Shown: positions 1 through 8,465, counted from the first letter of the stretch. The stretch is 64,000 nucleotides of DNA from Leifsonia shinshuensis (GCF_013410375.1 NZ_JACCFL010000001.1:62001-126000); one strand, 5' to 3'. A program made the numbers and translations. Notes: generated from the sequence alone by a model not told the origin.

Positions 1-448
1 CTTCTGCCACCCGCTCGGCGTCGCCGTCGGCCAGGCTCAGGTCGCTCATCACGTGCCAGTCGGATGGGCCGACGTAGTCGGCGACCAACACCATCCAGCG
101 GTGAGCGTCGAACCGGCGGATCATCGTCTCGAGCGGGTCGATGTCCGAGTCGGACTCGATGTTGACATCGATGGTGATTTCGTCCATCGGGCGATACTTC
201 CGCTCGATCTCCCGCAGCACGACGTGACGGGTGATGCCGAACGCGAAAGCATGCGGAGTCCCCAGCTCCGGGTCAAAGGTGGAGCATCGGTGCCAGACCG
301 TTTCGCGGGCCTGCTGTAAGACGGCGTCGACCTCATTCGGCCAGCCGCGCAATTGGAAGCGGACGTACGGCTGCAACGTGTCGACTTCACGGAGCAGCTC
401 GGTGAGAAGAGCATCTGTCCGCGCGCGGACTTTGGTTCCTCCAGCCAC
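1..448 (-). CDS. Sigma-70-like (ECF-type) protein, 3'-truncated by window edge
   Basis: The gene runs off the left edge; 149 residues are visible. The GTG start at 448 has AAGGAAGG about 8 nt upstream, and an in-frame TAG just before leaves no other start. After a short basic N-terminus the protein reads LQPYVRFQLRGWPNEVD, then FDPELGTPHAFAFGITRHV, which resembles region 2 of ECF sigma factors (FDPERGTFRAWLFGIARN-like). An acidic linker follows, then a segment ending GPSDWHVMSDLSLADGDAE that could be the start of a region-4-like helix-turn-helix. Such proteins direct RNA polymerase to special promoters, but on integrated elements they may be divergent. It contains a TTA codon, which is rare in the rest of the window and fits foreign origin. 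The reading frame is well supported by its protein-like composition; the exact class is less certain. Confidence 0.6.
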   Translation of the reverse strand, partial: MAGGTKVRARTDALLTELLREVDTLQPYVRFQLRGWPNEVDAVLQQARETVWHRCSTFDPELGTPHAFAFGITRHVVLREIERKYRPMDEITIDVNIESDSDIDPLETMIRRFDAHRWMVLVADYVGPSDWHVMSDLSLADGDAERVAE

Positions 449-823
449 GAGATCACAACCTTCCTTGCATGGAAGTGGCTACTGCGAAGGACCGGGTTCG
501 AGTCGGGGACGGCTCGTCAGAACAGGGCTTTGTCAGCGCGAATTGGCGCGCAGGAGCCCCGCCTTGGATTAGGAAGGTTGGATGTTCCGAGCTGCGCCGG
601 GGATATGAGCTTCGGGGCGGCGCTCCCGGATTCGATGGTGGAGTGGCGACTTCGACTCTGAAGTTCGGGAGTCTCAGCCACGATGCGTCTCCGCCGCCCT
701 GACTCGCTTAACGAGGCCAGCGTCACGGTGAAGAGGGTAAGAATCGACCGCTCCATTTGGTGCCGCACGTTACCCCCGAACAGGGGTGGCGGGTCGGCGG
801 CTCGCCGGGGTGAACCAGCTGTT
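449..823. other. 375-bp stretch with no convincing gene
   Basis: Short open frames exist on both strands here, but none has a good ribosome binding site, high third-position GC or a recognisable protein pattern. On the minus strand, downstream of the 49-residue gene, there is a small GC hairpin near 773-787 (ACCCC/GGGGT arms). It could end that transcript, but it is weak. The stretch separates the sigma-like gene from the small-gene pair upstream of it. Confidence 0.4.
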
Positions 824-973
824 CTACTGACAGCCTTCGCAGTGCAGATCATCCATCGGATCGACCGGGACAATGTATCCGTCCACGAAGTCCTGAATCA
901 CCCCCGGTGCATCTGACGGCAACCCGGCTACGCGTACGCTCCGGTCCTCGTCTGTGCGCTCGCTTCCAGCCAT
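824..973 (-). CDS. 49-residue acidic protein with C-terminal CxxC, overlaps the HTH gene
   Basis: The ATG at 973 is preceded by GGAGG with a 7-nt gap, and the frame ends in TAG at 824. It overlaps the last 46 bp of the upstream HTH gene in another frame, so its translation is probably coupled. The protein is acidic (SERTDEDRSV, then FVDGYIVPVDPMDD) and ends HCEGCQ, leaving a Cys-x-x-Cys pair three residues from the end. I do not recognise a family. The composition looks protein-like and a ribosome binding site is in the right place, so this is probably a real small gene of the integrated element, possibly a partner of the excisionase-like protein. Metal or redox binding by the CxxC is only a guess. 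Confidence 0.5.
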   Translation of the reverse strand: MAGSERTDEDRSVRVAGLPSDAPGVIQDFVDGYIVPVDPMDDLHCEGCQ

Positions 974-1125
974 GCCAACACCTCCGTCCGCTTGTAGAGC
1001 ACAGTGCGTGGGGTCGGCTTGTAGAAGCGCGGGCCCTTCCCGTGATACCGGAGTTGGGCGAGCGCTGCGACCGACAGCCCGGTGAGTTCAACCACCTCAG
1101 CGGGCTGAATGAATTCTCCTGTCAT
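928..1125 (-). CDS. Small helix-turn-helix (excisionase-like) protein
   Basis: A 65-residue protein with an ATG at 1125 and a strong GGAGGAG site upstream. An alternative ATG at 1130 is out of frame and stops at once. The pattern EVVELTGLSVAALAQLRYHG, then GPRFYKP and VLYKRTEVLAWLEA is typical of MerR-like winged-helix excisionase/AlpA-type DNA-binding proteins: recognition helix first, a beta hairpin, then the 'Y-x-x-x-E-V-x-x-W-L' helix. Such proteins act as directionality factors for tyrosine integrases or as small regulators on mobile elements. It is divergent from the XRE gene at 1228, with about 100 bp of shared control region, and lies 0.7 kb from an integrase, which supports an excisionase role. 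Confidence 0.72.
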   Translation of the reverse strand: MTGEFIQPAEVVELTGLSVAALAQLRYHGKGPRFYKPTPRTVLYKRTEVLAWLEASAQTRTGAYA

Positions 1126-1227
1126 CTCATCTCCTCCGTTTCGACAACTCAGGAGCTTTCCAATTGTTGAAACGACCATACCAAGAAATCCGTGACTTGA
1201 CAACAGAGGTGGAGATAGGCTGTCGAA

Positions 1228-1809
1228 ATGGCAGACTTTCGATCGGAGACCAGCATCGGCGCGCGCATCAGGTTGGCGCGTCGCGAACGCGGATTTCGCA
1301 CGACGAGCGACCTGGCAGATGCGATTCCCGGCGGGAACATCACCCCCGCAATCCTGGAGAACATCGAATCGGGCAGGAAGGCCGACATCAGCGTCAGCCA
1401 GCTCCTGAACATCGCGCGCGGCCTCGACGTGCCGATCAGCATGCTGCTCTCGCCCATCGGCCGGCCCGACTCCCAACTCGACCTGCAAAACCTCGGCGAG
1501 GACTTCGACGGAATGACCGCGGCCGAGTTCGATTGCTGGCTTTCAGCGACTCCATCGAGTTCGTATCGGCCACGACGGGCCGCCGAACGCGTGGACATCT
1601 CCGTCCTGAGTTCACTCCGCGAGCTCGGCACCCTTCGACGCGAGTTCGACCGCCTTCGGATCGTTCGCGATGTCGGAGCGGCGTCCGGAGACTCTGATCT
1701 CACACTCGACGCAAGCGTCGAGGCACGCCTGGAGCTGGTCGAGCTCGAGCTGGAGCGAGTGGCAGCCCTTCTCACCTCTGCGGGCATCCAAGAGGTGGCT
1801 GCGACCTAA
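1228..1809 (+). CDS. XRE-family transcriptional regulator
   Basis: 193 residues. The N-terminal domain (about residues 8-75) is a lambda-repressor-type helix-turn-helix: IGARIRLARRERGF, ILENIESGRKADISVSQLLN, ARGLDVPISMLL. The rest is a helical region with LELVELELERV near the C-terminus, probably for dimerisation. It is divergent from the excisionase-like pair and ends 12 bp before the integrase, so it is likely the element's repressor and may be cotranscribed with the integrase. No strong Shine-Dalgarno is visible at the ATG; a weak AGGTGGAGATAGG lies upstream. Confidence 0.82.
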   Translation: MADFRSETSIGARIRLARRERGFRTTSDLADAIPGGNITPAILENIESGRKADISVSQLLNIARGLDVPISMLLSPIGRPDSQLDLQNLGEDFDGMTAAEFDCWLSATPSSSYRPRRAAERVDISVLSSLRELGTLRREFDRLRIVRDVGAASGDSDLTLDASVEARLELVELELERVAALLTSAGIQEVAAT

Positions 1810-1821
1810 CAGGAGGGCGAA

Positions 1822-2970
1822 ATGGGCAGCGTTCTGTCATATGAGTCTGCCGGGGGCCGACGCTATCGCGTCATGTACCGAACCCCCGACCACCGCCAGA
1901 CCACGAAACGAGGATTCAAGACCAAGCGCGAAGCGGAGCTCTACCTCGCCACCGTCGAGACGAACAAGGCCCGTGGCGAGTACATCGATGCAAGCGCGGC
2001 GAGGGTGACTATCGCATCCCTCGGAGTGGAGTGGCTGGCGAACCAGACGCACCTCAAGCCTTCCTCACTCCGCCCGCTCGAGATTGCATGGCGGCTCCAG
2101 GTCGAGCCACGCTGGGGAAGAGTTCCCGTCGGCGATGTTCGGCACTCGGATGTCCAGGCATGGGTAACCTCACTAAGCGCCGGCAGGTCGGCTACGACTG
2201 TCTTGCGGGCGTTCGGTGTCCTCGCCGGAATCCTCGACATCGCCGTGAAGGACCGGCGCGTGCCTGTCAACGTAGCCCGTGGATCGCGACTGCCGCGCAA
2301 GGTCCCCCGAGCTCACCGGTACCTCACCCACCAACAGGTTCACGACCTCGCCTACGCGAGCGGCAAACACGAAGCCCTCGTTCTCCTCCTGGCTTACACT
2401 GGCCTTCGCTGGGGCGAAGTCATCGCCCTCCGCGTGCGCGACGTTGACTTCACTCGTCGCCGACTCGCCATCTCGGAGAACGCGGTAGAAGTCGGTCCTG
2501 CCACCATCGTCGGAACTCCGAAGAGCCACAAGCGTAGGTCGGTACCGTTCCCGGCGTTCCTCATCGACGCGCTGGCCGGCGCAGCTGCAGGCAAGGAGCC
2601 GAACGACCTGCTCTTTTCCGGCCGGTTCGGTGAACACATGAAGCGCGCGACACGCGGGCAACGGACGTGGTTCAAGAGCGCACTCGACCGGGCCGGCCTA
2701 GAACCGATGACCGTCCACGACCTGCGGCACACCGCCGCCAGCCTCGCCGTGAGCGCAGGAGCCAACGTGAAGGCGGTGCAGAGGATGCTCGGCCACGCCT
2801 CCGCCGCGATGACGCTGGACGTTTACGCGGACCTCTTCGACGACGACCTCGACGCAGTAGCTGAAGCTCTGGACGGCGCAGCCAGACGCTCTGTCGAACG
2901 ATCGCATCTCGCCGAGCGTCCGTCCTCAGTGATGAGAAGACCAGTAAGCGCCGCCAACGTACTTAGCTAG
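1822..2970 (+). CDS. int: Tyrosine recombinase (phage-type integrase)
   Basis: 382 residues, the usual length for actinobacterial integrases of this class. The ATG at 1822 has GGAGGG 5 nt upstream. The N-terminal part (1-60) resembles the AP2-like arm-binding domain. Residues 62-160 form the SAM-like core-binding domain. The catalytic domain shows the full set of conserved residues: R196 in TGLRWGE, K234 in TPKSHKRR, H299 and R302 in HDLRHTAAS, H325 in LGHAS and the nucleophile Y335 in DVYADLF. It cuts and rejoins att sites during integration and excision. The closest tRNA gene, tRNA-Ser at 3315-3402, has its 3' end facing the integrase, the arrangement expected when the 3' end of the tRNA is the attachment site. 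Confidence 0.93.
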   Translation: MGSVLSYESAGGRRYRVMYRTPDHRQTTKRGFKTKREAELYLATVETNKARGEYIDASAARVTIASLGVEWLANQTHLKPSSLRPLEIAWRLQVEPRWGRVPVGDVRHSDVQAWVTSLSAGRSATTVLRAFGVLAGILDIAVKDRRVPVNVARGSRLPRKVPRAHRYLTHQQVHDLAYASGKHEALVLLLAYTGLRWGEVIALRVRDVDFTRRRLAISENAVEVGPATIVGTPKSHKRRSVPFPAFLIDALAGAAAGKEPNDLLFSGRFGEHMKRATRGQRTWFKSALDRAGLEPMTVHDLRHTAASLAVSAGANVKAVQRMLGHASAAMTLDVYADLFDDDLDAVAEALDGAARRSVERSHLAERPSSVMRRPVSAANVLS

Positions 2971-3138
2971 CTTGCCCAGCCCTTTGACGCCGGCCCCTAA
3001 AACAAGGATTGCGAGCACGAGAGCGAACCACGGGTAGGCAATGACATCTGCCACGATCGCGTTCCAGATCATGACGATCGCTTCCCACTTCGCAGCGCGC
3101 CACGTATCGAGAAGCCAGCCGACATCGATCATGTCCAC
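2926..3138 (-). CDS. Small membrane protein of the integrated element
   Basis: 70 residues from the GTG at 3138; an in-frame ATG two codons later at 3132 is an equal candidate start. No clear ribosome binding site precedes either. The protein has one strong membrane segment (YPWFALVLAILVLGAGV, about residues 34-50) after a Trp-rich amphipathic N-terminus, and ends in KLAKYVGGAYWSSHH. It is convergent with the integrase and overlaps its last 45 bp. It has a TTA codon, like the sigma-like gene. I do not recognise a family. Small single-span proteins are common at the ends of actinobacterial integrated elements, but its function is unknown. Confidence 0.5.
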   Translation of the reverse strand: MDMIDVGWLLDTWRAAKWEAIVMIWNAIVADVIAYPWFALVLAILVLGAGVKGLGKLAKYVGGAYWSSHH

Positions 3139-3221
3139 ATTGAAGCGGTAGCCGCCGCCAATCGAGCTTTCCGACGCTCGCGATCACACAAACATGCCCC
3201 GGATGACCGACTTCCGCCAGC

Positions 3222-3243
3222 GTTTGTTGTCAGTTTGTTGTCA
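3222..3243. repeat. Two perfect tandem 11-mers (GTTTGTTGTCA)
   Basis: GTTTGTTGTCA occurs at 3222-3232 and again at 3233-3243 without a gap. AT-rich direct repeats between an integrase and its target tRNA are typical positions for integrase arm-type or accessory-factor sites, which would make this part of the attachment region. The repeat itself is exact; its role is inferred. Confidence 0.6.
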
Positions 3244-3273
3244 AATCGAGTGGAGCCAGTCCGGCGCCAATCG

Positions 3274-3302
3274 CTCGATCCCAGTGATTTACTGGGATCG
3301 AG
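3274..3302. terminator. 12-bp perfect inverted repeat next to tRNA-Ser
   Basis: CTCGATCCCAGT at 3274-3285 and its exact reverse complement at 3291-3302 flank a GATTT loop. It lies 12 bp beyond the 3' end of the tRNA gene, so it could terminate tRNA transcription, although no T-run follows on the minus strand. It also sits where the element/chromosome junction is expected and might instead belong to the attachment site. Confidence 0.5.
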
Positions 3303-3314
3303 ACGCATAATCTG

Positions 3315-3402
3315 TGGCGGAGGGCGTGGGATTCGAACCCACGAGACATTTCTGCCCACCAGTTTTCAAGACTGGCTCCATCGGCCGCTCGGACAGCCCT
3401 CC
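3315..3402 (-). tRNA. tRNA-Ser (anticodon UGA)
   Basis: The minus strand folds as a class II tRNA. The 7-bp acceptor GGAGGGC pairs with GCCCTCC, followed by discriminator G and an encoded CCA (3315-3317). The T arm contains GGTTCGAATCC, there is a long variable arm, and the anticodon stem CCAGT/ACTGG holds the loop CTTGAAA with anticodon TGA at 3366-3368. It reads UCA and other UCN codons. Its 3' end points at the integrase, making it the probable attB of the left-hand element. Confidence 0.95.
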
Positions 3403-3465
3403 CGGCGCCGGCGAAGCGGCGTCGCCCGATTCTAGCGAACCGTGCTGCCTAGCGAACCACGCTGC

Positions 3466-4737
3466 CTAGCGGACGCGGGTGCTCGCCGGCCGGCGGCCCG
3501 TGATGAGCACATTCGCCACGCCGGCGGCCAGCACGATCAGCGCGGACGCGATCGGGGCGAACATCGCCGCGTGCGTTCCGACGTTCTGGGCGAGCGCGCC
3601 CACCAGCGCCGACGACGCCGACTGGCCGACGATGACCGCCGAGCCGAGGATCGTCATCACCGTAGCCGAGCGGCCCACCGGGCTGCGCTCCGCGCCGAAG
3701 CTGTACTGCGTCACCAGGGTCGGGCCGACGCCGAAGCCGGCCACCAGCAGCACCAGGATCATCCCGGGCACGGTGGTCGCGAACGGCAGCGCGGCGGTGG
3801 AGGCCGCCAGGATGCCCGCGAAGACCAGCCAGCGCCAGCGCAGCGAGAACCGCAGCGGGAACCAGGCCACGCCGAGCGCCAGCGCGGCCGAGCCGACGCC
3901 CATCACGCCGTAGACCAGGCCGGCCTGCTCCGGGTGGCCGAAGTCCGACAGGAACGAGGTGAGCGCAGTGAGCATCGAGCCGAAGAACAGGCCCATCCCG
4001 AGGACGCCGACCGTCACCGCGACCAGCCCCGGCCGGAACAGCTCGCGGGCGGGGGCCTGGCGCACCGGGAGGCCGTCCTCCGTCGTGGGACGGAAGGAGC
4101 CGCTGCGGTGCAGGGCGAACGCGGTCACGAACAGCACGGTCAGCACGGCCGCGCCGATGATCGGGGCGGCCGGGTTCAGCGTCGTCGCCAGCAGGCCGAC
4201 GATGAACGGGCCGAAGACGAACACGACCTCGTCGGCGGCGGACTCGTACGCCATGGTTCCGTTCAGGACGGCGGCGTGACGGTCGCCCGGGAGACGGCGG
4301 GCGATGATCCCCACCAGCCGGCTGCGCGACATGGGCGACACCTGCGGGGCGGTCGCGCCGATCAGGAACGCGACGAGCAGGACCAGCGCGTCCGGGGCCG
4401 GGCTGAAGACGACCCACGCCATCGCCAGGAGGACGACGCTGTTCGCGATGCCGGCGGCGAGCACGACGCCGCGCTGGCCGATGCGGTCGGCGGCGGCGCC
4501 GATCAGCGGGCCGAAGATCGCGGTGCCGAGGCCGACCATCGCGGAGGTCAGTCCGCCGAGCGACAGCTCGCCGCGGGCCGAGACGACGAGCGTCAGCACG
4601 CCGACGACCATCATCGCGTACGGGAGCCGCGCGAGCAGCGCGACGGGGAAGTAGGAGAACCCGGCGGCCCGCAGCAGCGTGGTCGCGTGCTCGGGCTCGC
4701 GGGTGACGTCCGAGGATGTCGTGTCGGGTCGTGTCAT
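3466..4737 (-). CDS. MFS transporter
   Basis: 423 residues from the ATG at 4737, with AGAAGG about 7 nt upstream; a GTG seven codons earlier lacks a site. It has about 12 hydrophobic segments. The first half contains the loop GAAADRIGQRG between segments 2 and 3, a version of the MFS A-motif. The C-terminal half ends LITGRRPASTRVR in the cytoplasm. It exports or imports an unknown small molecule. It stands between the tRNA gene and the LCP gene, both transcribed the same way, with about 179 bp to the LCP stop codon, so it may have its own promoter. No substrate can be read from the sequence. Confidence 0.85.
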   Translation of the reverse strand: MTRPDTTSSDVTREPEHATTLLRAAGFSYFPVALLARLPYAMMVVGVLTLVVSARGELSLGGLTSAMVGLGTAIFGPLIGAAADRIGQRGVVLAAGIANSVVLLAMAWVVFSPAPDALVLLVAFLIGATAPQVSPMSRSRLVGIIARRLPGDRHAAVLNGTMAYESAADEVVFVFGPFIVGLLATTLNPAAPIIGAAVLTVLFVTAFALHRSGSFRPTTEDGLPVRQAPARELFRPGLVAVTVGVLGMGLFFGSMLTALTSFLSDFGHPEQAGLVYGVMGVGSAALALGVAWFPLRFSLRWRWLVFAGILAASTAALPFATTVPGMILVLLVAGFGVGPTLVTQYSFGAERSPVGRSATVMTILGSAVIVGQSASSALVGALAQNVGTHAAMFAPIASALIVLAAGVANVLITGRRPASTRVR

Positions 4738-4916
4738 GCCGTGGCCTTCTGTCTTCACCGCGGCGGACCGCGGGCTTCAAGTGCCGCCTTGGTCCGCCGG
4801 GGAGCCGGCGCGAGGTAGTTACACGATGAGGTGTGTGAGCGGAGGACGAATCTCCACTGTGTTCAAGTCTGCACCACGGCGGTTCATTCCCGCCATGCTC
4901 AGCCGAGCAGCGCCGG

Positions 4917-6203
4917 TCAGTCCTGGAACGGCTTCGAGCAGGTGACCTGCGCGGCCGTCTGGCCGTGCACGTCGGACGGGAGCTGGACGGACGAGCCGTC
5001 GGCCGGAGCCGTGGCCGAGGTGCCGCCCGGCGCCTGCGTGGCCGGCGCCTGCGTGGCCGGGACCTGCGTCGCGGGAGCCTGCGCGGCCGGAGCCTGCGCT
5101 CCGGGGGCCGCCTCCGAGCCGACGCCGGTGTCGCCGGTCAGCGTGACCGGCTTGTCGTCGTGGAGCGCCGTCATGAGCGTGCTCGCGGCGTCCTTGGTAG
5201 GCGCGACGCCGTCGCCCTCGTAGTGGTTGGGGTACTGCACGAACACGACCTTGGCGACGTCGACGTTCTTGAGCGCCATCGCCATCGAGGCGATCGTGGT
5301 CGGGTTGTTCAGGCTCTCGGACAGCGAGATGCTGCTGGTCGCGGCCTTGGCGAGCGCGTAGACCTTGACCGGGTTGGCCAGCGTGTCCGCGCTCTTGATC
5401 GTGCGGACCAGCGAGGAGAGGAACACCTGCTGGTTGCTGATCCGGCCGAGGTCCGAGCCGTCGCCGACGCCGTGACGGGTGCGGAGGAACGCCAGCGCCT
5501 GCTGGCCCTGCAGGGTGTTCTCGCCCGCTTTGACGTCCAGGCCGGTGTACGGGTCCTTGATGTCGCCCGCCACGCAGACGTCCACGCCGCCGACGGCGTT
5601 GGACATCTCGATCACGCCGTCGAACTCGATGACGCCCGCGTAGGGGATGTCGAGCCCGGTCAGCTTCTCGACGGTGAGCACCGTGCAGGCCAGGCCGCCG
5701 TAGCTCAAGGTGTTGTTGATCTTCTGGCGGCTCATCGCGTCGTAGCTGCCGCCCTTGCCGTCCGGGCAGGACGGGATGGGCACGTACATGTCGCGCGGGA
5801 AGCTGACGACGGTGGCGTTCTTGTGATCGGCGGAGACGTGCAGCAGCATCGTCACGTCGTTGAGGTTCTCGCCGCGGTCGCCGTAGGCCTTGTTGCCGCC
5901 GCCGGAGTCCGAGCCCGCGAGGAGGACGTTGAACGCGCCGTCCATCGCGCCGATGCCCGGCGTGACGACCTGGCCCTTGGCGTTGACGAGCTTGACCGCG
6001 GGCTTGAGGCTGGCGGCCACGTCGTACGTGGCGTACGCCGCGACGCCGGCGGTGCTGATCCCCGCGACGGCGAGCACGCCGAGGAGCAGGGCCGCGACGG
6101 TCGTGAAGGGAGAATGCCGCTTGAGGCGTCCGTGCCTGGCCACCGAAGGGCCGGCCGACTTCTCCTGCGCTCGCGCCTGGGCGCGGGTGGGCAACTCGTT
6201 CAT
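4917..6203 (-). CDS. LCP (LytR-CpsA-Psr) family cell-wall ligase
   Basis: 428 residues. The short basic cytoplasmic N-terminus is followed by one membrane anchor (about 33-58) and an extracellular LCP domain (about 88-335). Family signatures include NVLLAGSDSGGG, NDVTMLLHVS, SFPRDMYVPIP with the phosphate-binding Arg, and RISNQQVFLSSLVR. LCP enzymes transfer polymers such as teichoic acids or arabinogalactan-like chains from lipid carriers to peptidoglycan. The tail (about 372-405) is a run of Gln-Ala-Pro-Ala-Thr-type pentapeptides encoded by 15-bp repeats. The ATG has GAGGGAG just upstream. A close paralogue lies at 15119-16372. The start region of this copy has a Shine-Dalgarno, whereas the paralogue looks leaderless. 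Confidence 0.9.
   Translation of the reverse strand: MNELPTRAQARAQEKSAGPSVARHGRLKRHSPFTTVAALLLGVLAVAGISTAGVAAYATYDVAASLKPAVKLVNAKGQVVTPGIGAMDGAFNVLLAGSDSGGGNKAYGDRGENLNDVTMLLHVSADHKNATVVSFPRDMYVPIPSCPDGKGGSYDAMSRQKINNTLSYGGLACTVLTVEKLTGLDIPYAGVIEFDGVIEMSNAVGGVDVCVAGDIKDPYTGLDVKAGENTLQGQQALAFLRTRHGVGDGSDLGRISNQQVFLSSLVRTIKSADTLANPVKVYALAKAATSSISLSESLNNPTTIASMAMALKNVDVAKVVFVQYPNHYEGDGVAPTKDAASTLMTALHDDKPVTLTGDTGVGSEAAPGAQAPAAQAPATQVPATQAPATQAPGGTSATAPADGSSVQLPSDVHGQTAAQVTCSKPFQD
5029..5103. repeat. 15-bp tandem repeats in the LCP gene tail
   Basis: About five imperfect 15-bp copies of GGCGCCTGCGTGGCC encode the pentapeptide run (A-P-A-T/A-Q) at the C-terminus of the LCP protein. The paralogue at 15119 has a shorter, Glu/Pro/Ala-rich tail without this run, so the repeat number is a lineage-specific expansion. 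Confidence 0.7.
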
Positions 6204-6390
6204 TCACTCCCTCTCGTCGGACGACGTCGCGATGGCGGCGCCTGAGAGGGCACACACCATTCACAACTCTGACACAGGCTCCTGGCAATGCTCTGGGTGA
6301 GGTAATGCCCGGTCAGGGGCCGGATCGGGAGGCTTCCGCCGTCTGCCGTCCCGTTCAGAGAGAGGCCAGGGACGCGCCCGGCGACGGCGC

Positions 6391-7203
6391 TCAGAGGGAG
6401 TCGAGAACCGCCGCGAGTCCGTCCTCGGCGACGGAGCCGGTGACCTCCGTGGCCGCCGCCTTCACCTCGTCCGGAGCCTGCCCCATCGCGGCGCTGCGCC
6501 CCTCGGCGCCCGCCCACTGCAGCAGTTCGAGGTCGTTGCGGCCGTCGCCGACGGCGACCAGCCGGGACGGCGGGATGTCGAGCGCGTGCCGCACCCGCTC
6601 CATCGCCGTCGCCTTGCTGATGCCGTCCGGGGAGATGTCGAGCCAGGCGGTCCAGCCGATCGAGTAGCTCACCCGCTGCAGACCCATGCGCTCGACGATG
6701 GCGAGGAACTCCTCCTCGTCGTGCTGCGGCGACACCACCACGACGCGGGTCGCCGGGTGCTCGGCCAGCTCCTCGAAGGAGACCTGCTCGGCGTTCACCA
6801 GCTCCCAGTCGGTCATGCCCTCGGTGTAGCGGCGGAAGCCGGTCGGGTCCTCGACCATGAAGCTGCCGGAGGGCAGGTGCGGCCGGATGGTGCGCAGCAC
6901 CTCGGTCGGATCGAACGTCTCGATGAACTCGCGCCGGTAACCGCCCTCGACGGTTTCGTCGCGCATCATCGTCAGCGCGCCGTTGGCGCACACGACGAAC
7001 TTGCTGGTCAGCCCGAACTTCTCGTGGATCCCCCTCGCCGTCTCCCAGCTGCGGCCGGTGGCCAGCATCACCTCGTGCCCGGCCTCCCGGACGCGCGTGA
7101 CCGCGGCCAGCACGGCCTCGCCGACGGACTCGTCCTCGTGGATCAGGGTGCCGTCCACGTCGAGCGCGATCAGCAGACGGTCGCTCCCGGCCTCGGTGCT
7201 CAC
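6391..7203 (-). CDS. HAD-superfamily (Cof-type) hydrolase
   Basis: 270 residues. HAD motif I is ALDVDGTLI near residues 13-21 (both Asp present), motif II is LATGRS near 48-53, a conserved Lys lies in the DGISKATAM segment, and motif IV is [13 protein letters not shown]. The cap between motifs II and III is the large alpha/beta type of Cof/YidA phosphatases, which hydrolyse sugar phosphates or similar metabolites. The GTG start overlaps the serS stop codon by 4 bp (GTGA), so it is translated together with serS. A specific substrate cannot be read from the sequence. Confidence 0.88.
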   Translation of the reverse strand: MSTEAGSDRLLIALDVDGTLIHEDESVGEAVLAAVTRVREAGHEVMLATGRSWETARGIHEKFGLTSKFVVCANGALTMMRDETVEGGYRREFIETFDPTEVLRTIRPHLPSGSFMVEDPTGFRRYTEGMTDWELVNAEQVSFEELAEHPATRVVVVSPQHDEEEFLAIVERMGLQRVSYSIGWTAWLDISPDGISKATAMERVRHALDIPPSRLVAVGDGRNDLELLQWAGAEGRSAAMGQAPDEVKAAATEVTGSVAEDGLAAVLDSL

Positions 7204-8465
7204 TGCGCGATCGGCTCCAGGACCTCAAGGCCGCCGAGGTACGGCCGCAGCGCCTCCGGGACCAGCACCGAGCCGTCGGCGCGCTGGTGCGTCTCCAGGA
7301 TGGCGACCAGCCAGCGGGTCGTGGCCAGGGTGCCGTTCAGCGTCGCGACCGGGGCGGTCTTGCCCGACTCGGTGCGGTAGCGGATCTCCAGGCGGCGGGC
7401 CTGGAAGGTGGTGCAGTTGGAGGTCGAGGTCAGCTCGCGGTAGCGGCCCTGCGTCGGGATCCAGGCCTCCACGTCGTACTTGCGCGCGGCGCTCGACCCG
7501 AGGTCGCCGGCCGCGGTGTCGATGACGCGGTAGCTGAGCCCGAGAGCCTGCATCATCTCCTCCTGCCAGGCGAGCAGCCGGGCGTGCTCGGCCTCCGCGT
7601 TCTCCGGGAGGGTGTAGACGAACATCTCCAGCTTGTTGAACTGGTGCACGCGGATGATTCCGCGGGTGTCTTTGCCCGCCGAGCCGGCCTCGCGCCGGTA
7701 GCAGGTGGACCAGCCGGCGTAGCGCAGCGGCTCCGAGACGTCGAGGATCTCGTCCGCGTGGTACCCGGCGAGCGCGACCTCGCTCGTGCCGGTGAGGTAG
7801 AGGTCGTCGTCGGCCAGGTGGTACACCTCGTCGGCGTGCGAGCCGAGGAAGCCGGTGCCCTGCATCACCTCCGGCTTCACCAGGGTGGGCGTGATCATCG
7901 GCACGAAGCCGTTCGCCACCGCCTTGTCGAGCGCCATGTTCATCAGGGCGATCTCCAGGCGGGCGCCGACGCCGCGCAGGAAGGAGAACCGGGCTCCCGC
8001 GACCTTGGCCCCGCGGGCCATGTCGATCGCGCCGAGCAGCTCGCCCAGCTCCAGGTGGTCGCGCGGCTCGAAGTCGAACTCCGGGACGCCGCCGACCTCC
8101 TTGAGCACTATGAAGTCGTCCTCGCCGCCGCTCGGGACGCCGTCGACGATCGGGTTGCCGATGCGCCGCAGCACCGCGTCGAAGTGGGCCTCGGCGGTGT
8201 TCGCCGCCTGCTGCGCCTCCTTCACCCGGCCGGCGAGCGCCTGCGCCTGGGCGACGAGCGCCTGCTTCTGGTCCTTGGGCGCCTGGGCCACCTGCTTGCC
8301 GAACGCGTTCTGCTCGGCGCGCAGCTCCTCGAACGCGGTGATCGCGGCACGGCGCTCGATGTCGGCCTGCAGGGCCTCGTCGACCAGCTGCACGGAGTCG
8401 CCGCGGGCCTCCTGGGAACGTCGGACGACATCGGGGTTCTCGCGCAGCAGGACGGGATCGATCAC
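7200..8465 (-). CDS. serS: Seryl-tRNA synthetase
   Basis: 421 residues, typical for bacterial SerRS. The N-terminal 110 residues form the tRNA-binding coiled-coil arm (rich in Ala, Gln and Lys). Class II motifs follow: motif 2 ([18 protein letters not shown], then HQFNKLEMF) and motif 3 ([16 protein letters not shown]). It charges tRNA-Ser with serine in the cytoplasm; tRNA-Ser(UGA) itself lies at 3315. The GTG start has no Shine-Dalgarno, but a TAAGCT box ends 6 nt upstream, so the mRNA is probably leaderless. It is coupled to the downstream HAD gene and is divergent from the lipid kinase gene. Confidence 0.97.
   Translation of the reverse strand: MIDPVLLRENPDVVRRSQEARGDSVQLVDEALQADIERRAAITAFEELRAEQNAFGKQVAQAPKDQKQALVAQAQALAGRVKEAQQAANTAEAHFDAVLRRIGNPIVDGVPSGGEDDFIVLKEVGGVPEFDFEPRDHLELGELLGAIDMARGAKVAGARFSFLRGVGARLEIALMNMALDKAVANGFVPMITPTLVKPEVMQGTGFLGSHADEVYHLADDDLYLTGTSEVALAGYHADEILDVSEPLRYAGWSTCYRREAGSAGKDTRGIIRVHQFNKLEMFVYTLPENAEAEHARLLAWQEEMMQALGLSYRVIDTAAGDLGSSAARKYDVEAWIPTQGRYRELTSTSNCTTFQARRLEIRYRTESGKTAPVATLNGTLATTRWLVAILETHQRADGSVLVPEALRPYLGGLEVLEPIAQ

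Noticed and set aside
485..530. GGTTCGAGTC sequence resembling a tRNA T-arm on the plus strand
   Set aside because: No acceptor stem, anticodon arm or D arm can be built around it.
517..873. 118-residue open frame on the minus strand
   Set aside because: It lacks a ribosome binding site and a protein-like composition, and overlaps the better supported 49-residue gene at its start.
3442..4818. Long opposite-strand frames over the MFS gene
   Set aside because: Arg/Gly/Ala-rich shadow frames typical of high-GC coding DNA; the MFS protein on the minus strand is clearly real. The same applies to many long frames opposite other genes here.
3315..8465. Functional link between serS and tRNA-Ser because both lie within 5 kb
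   Set aside because: They are separated by unrelated genes and different promoters; nearness is probably chance.
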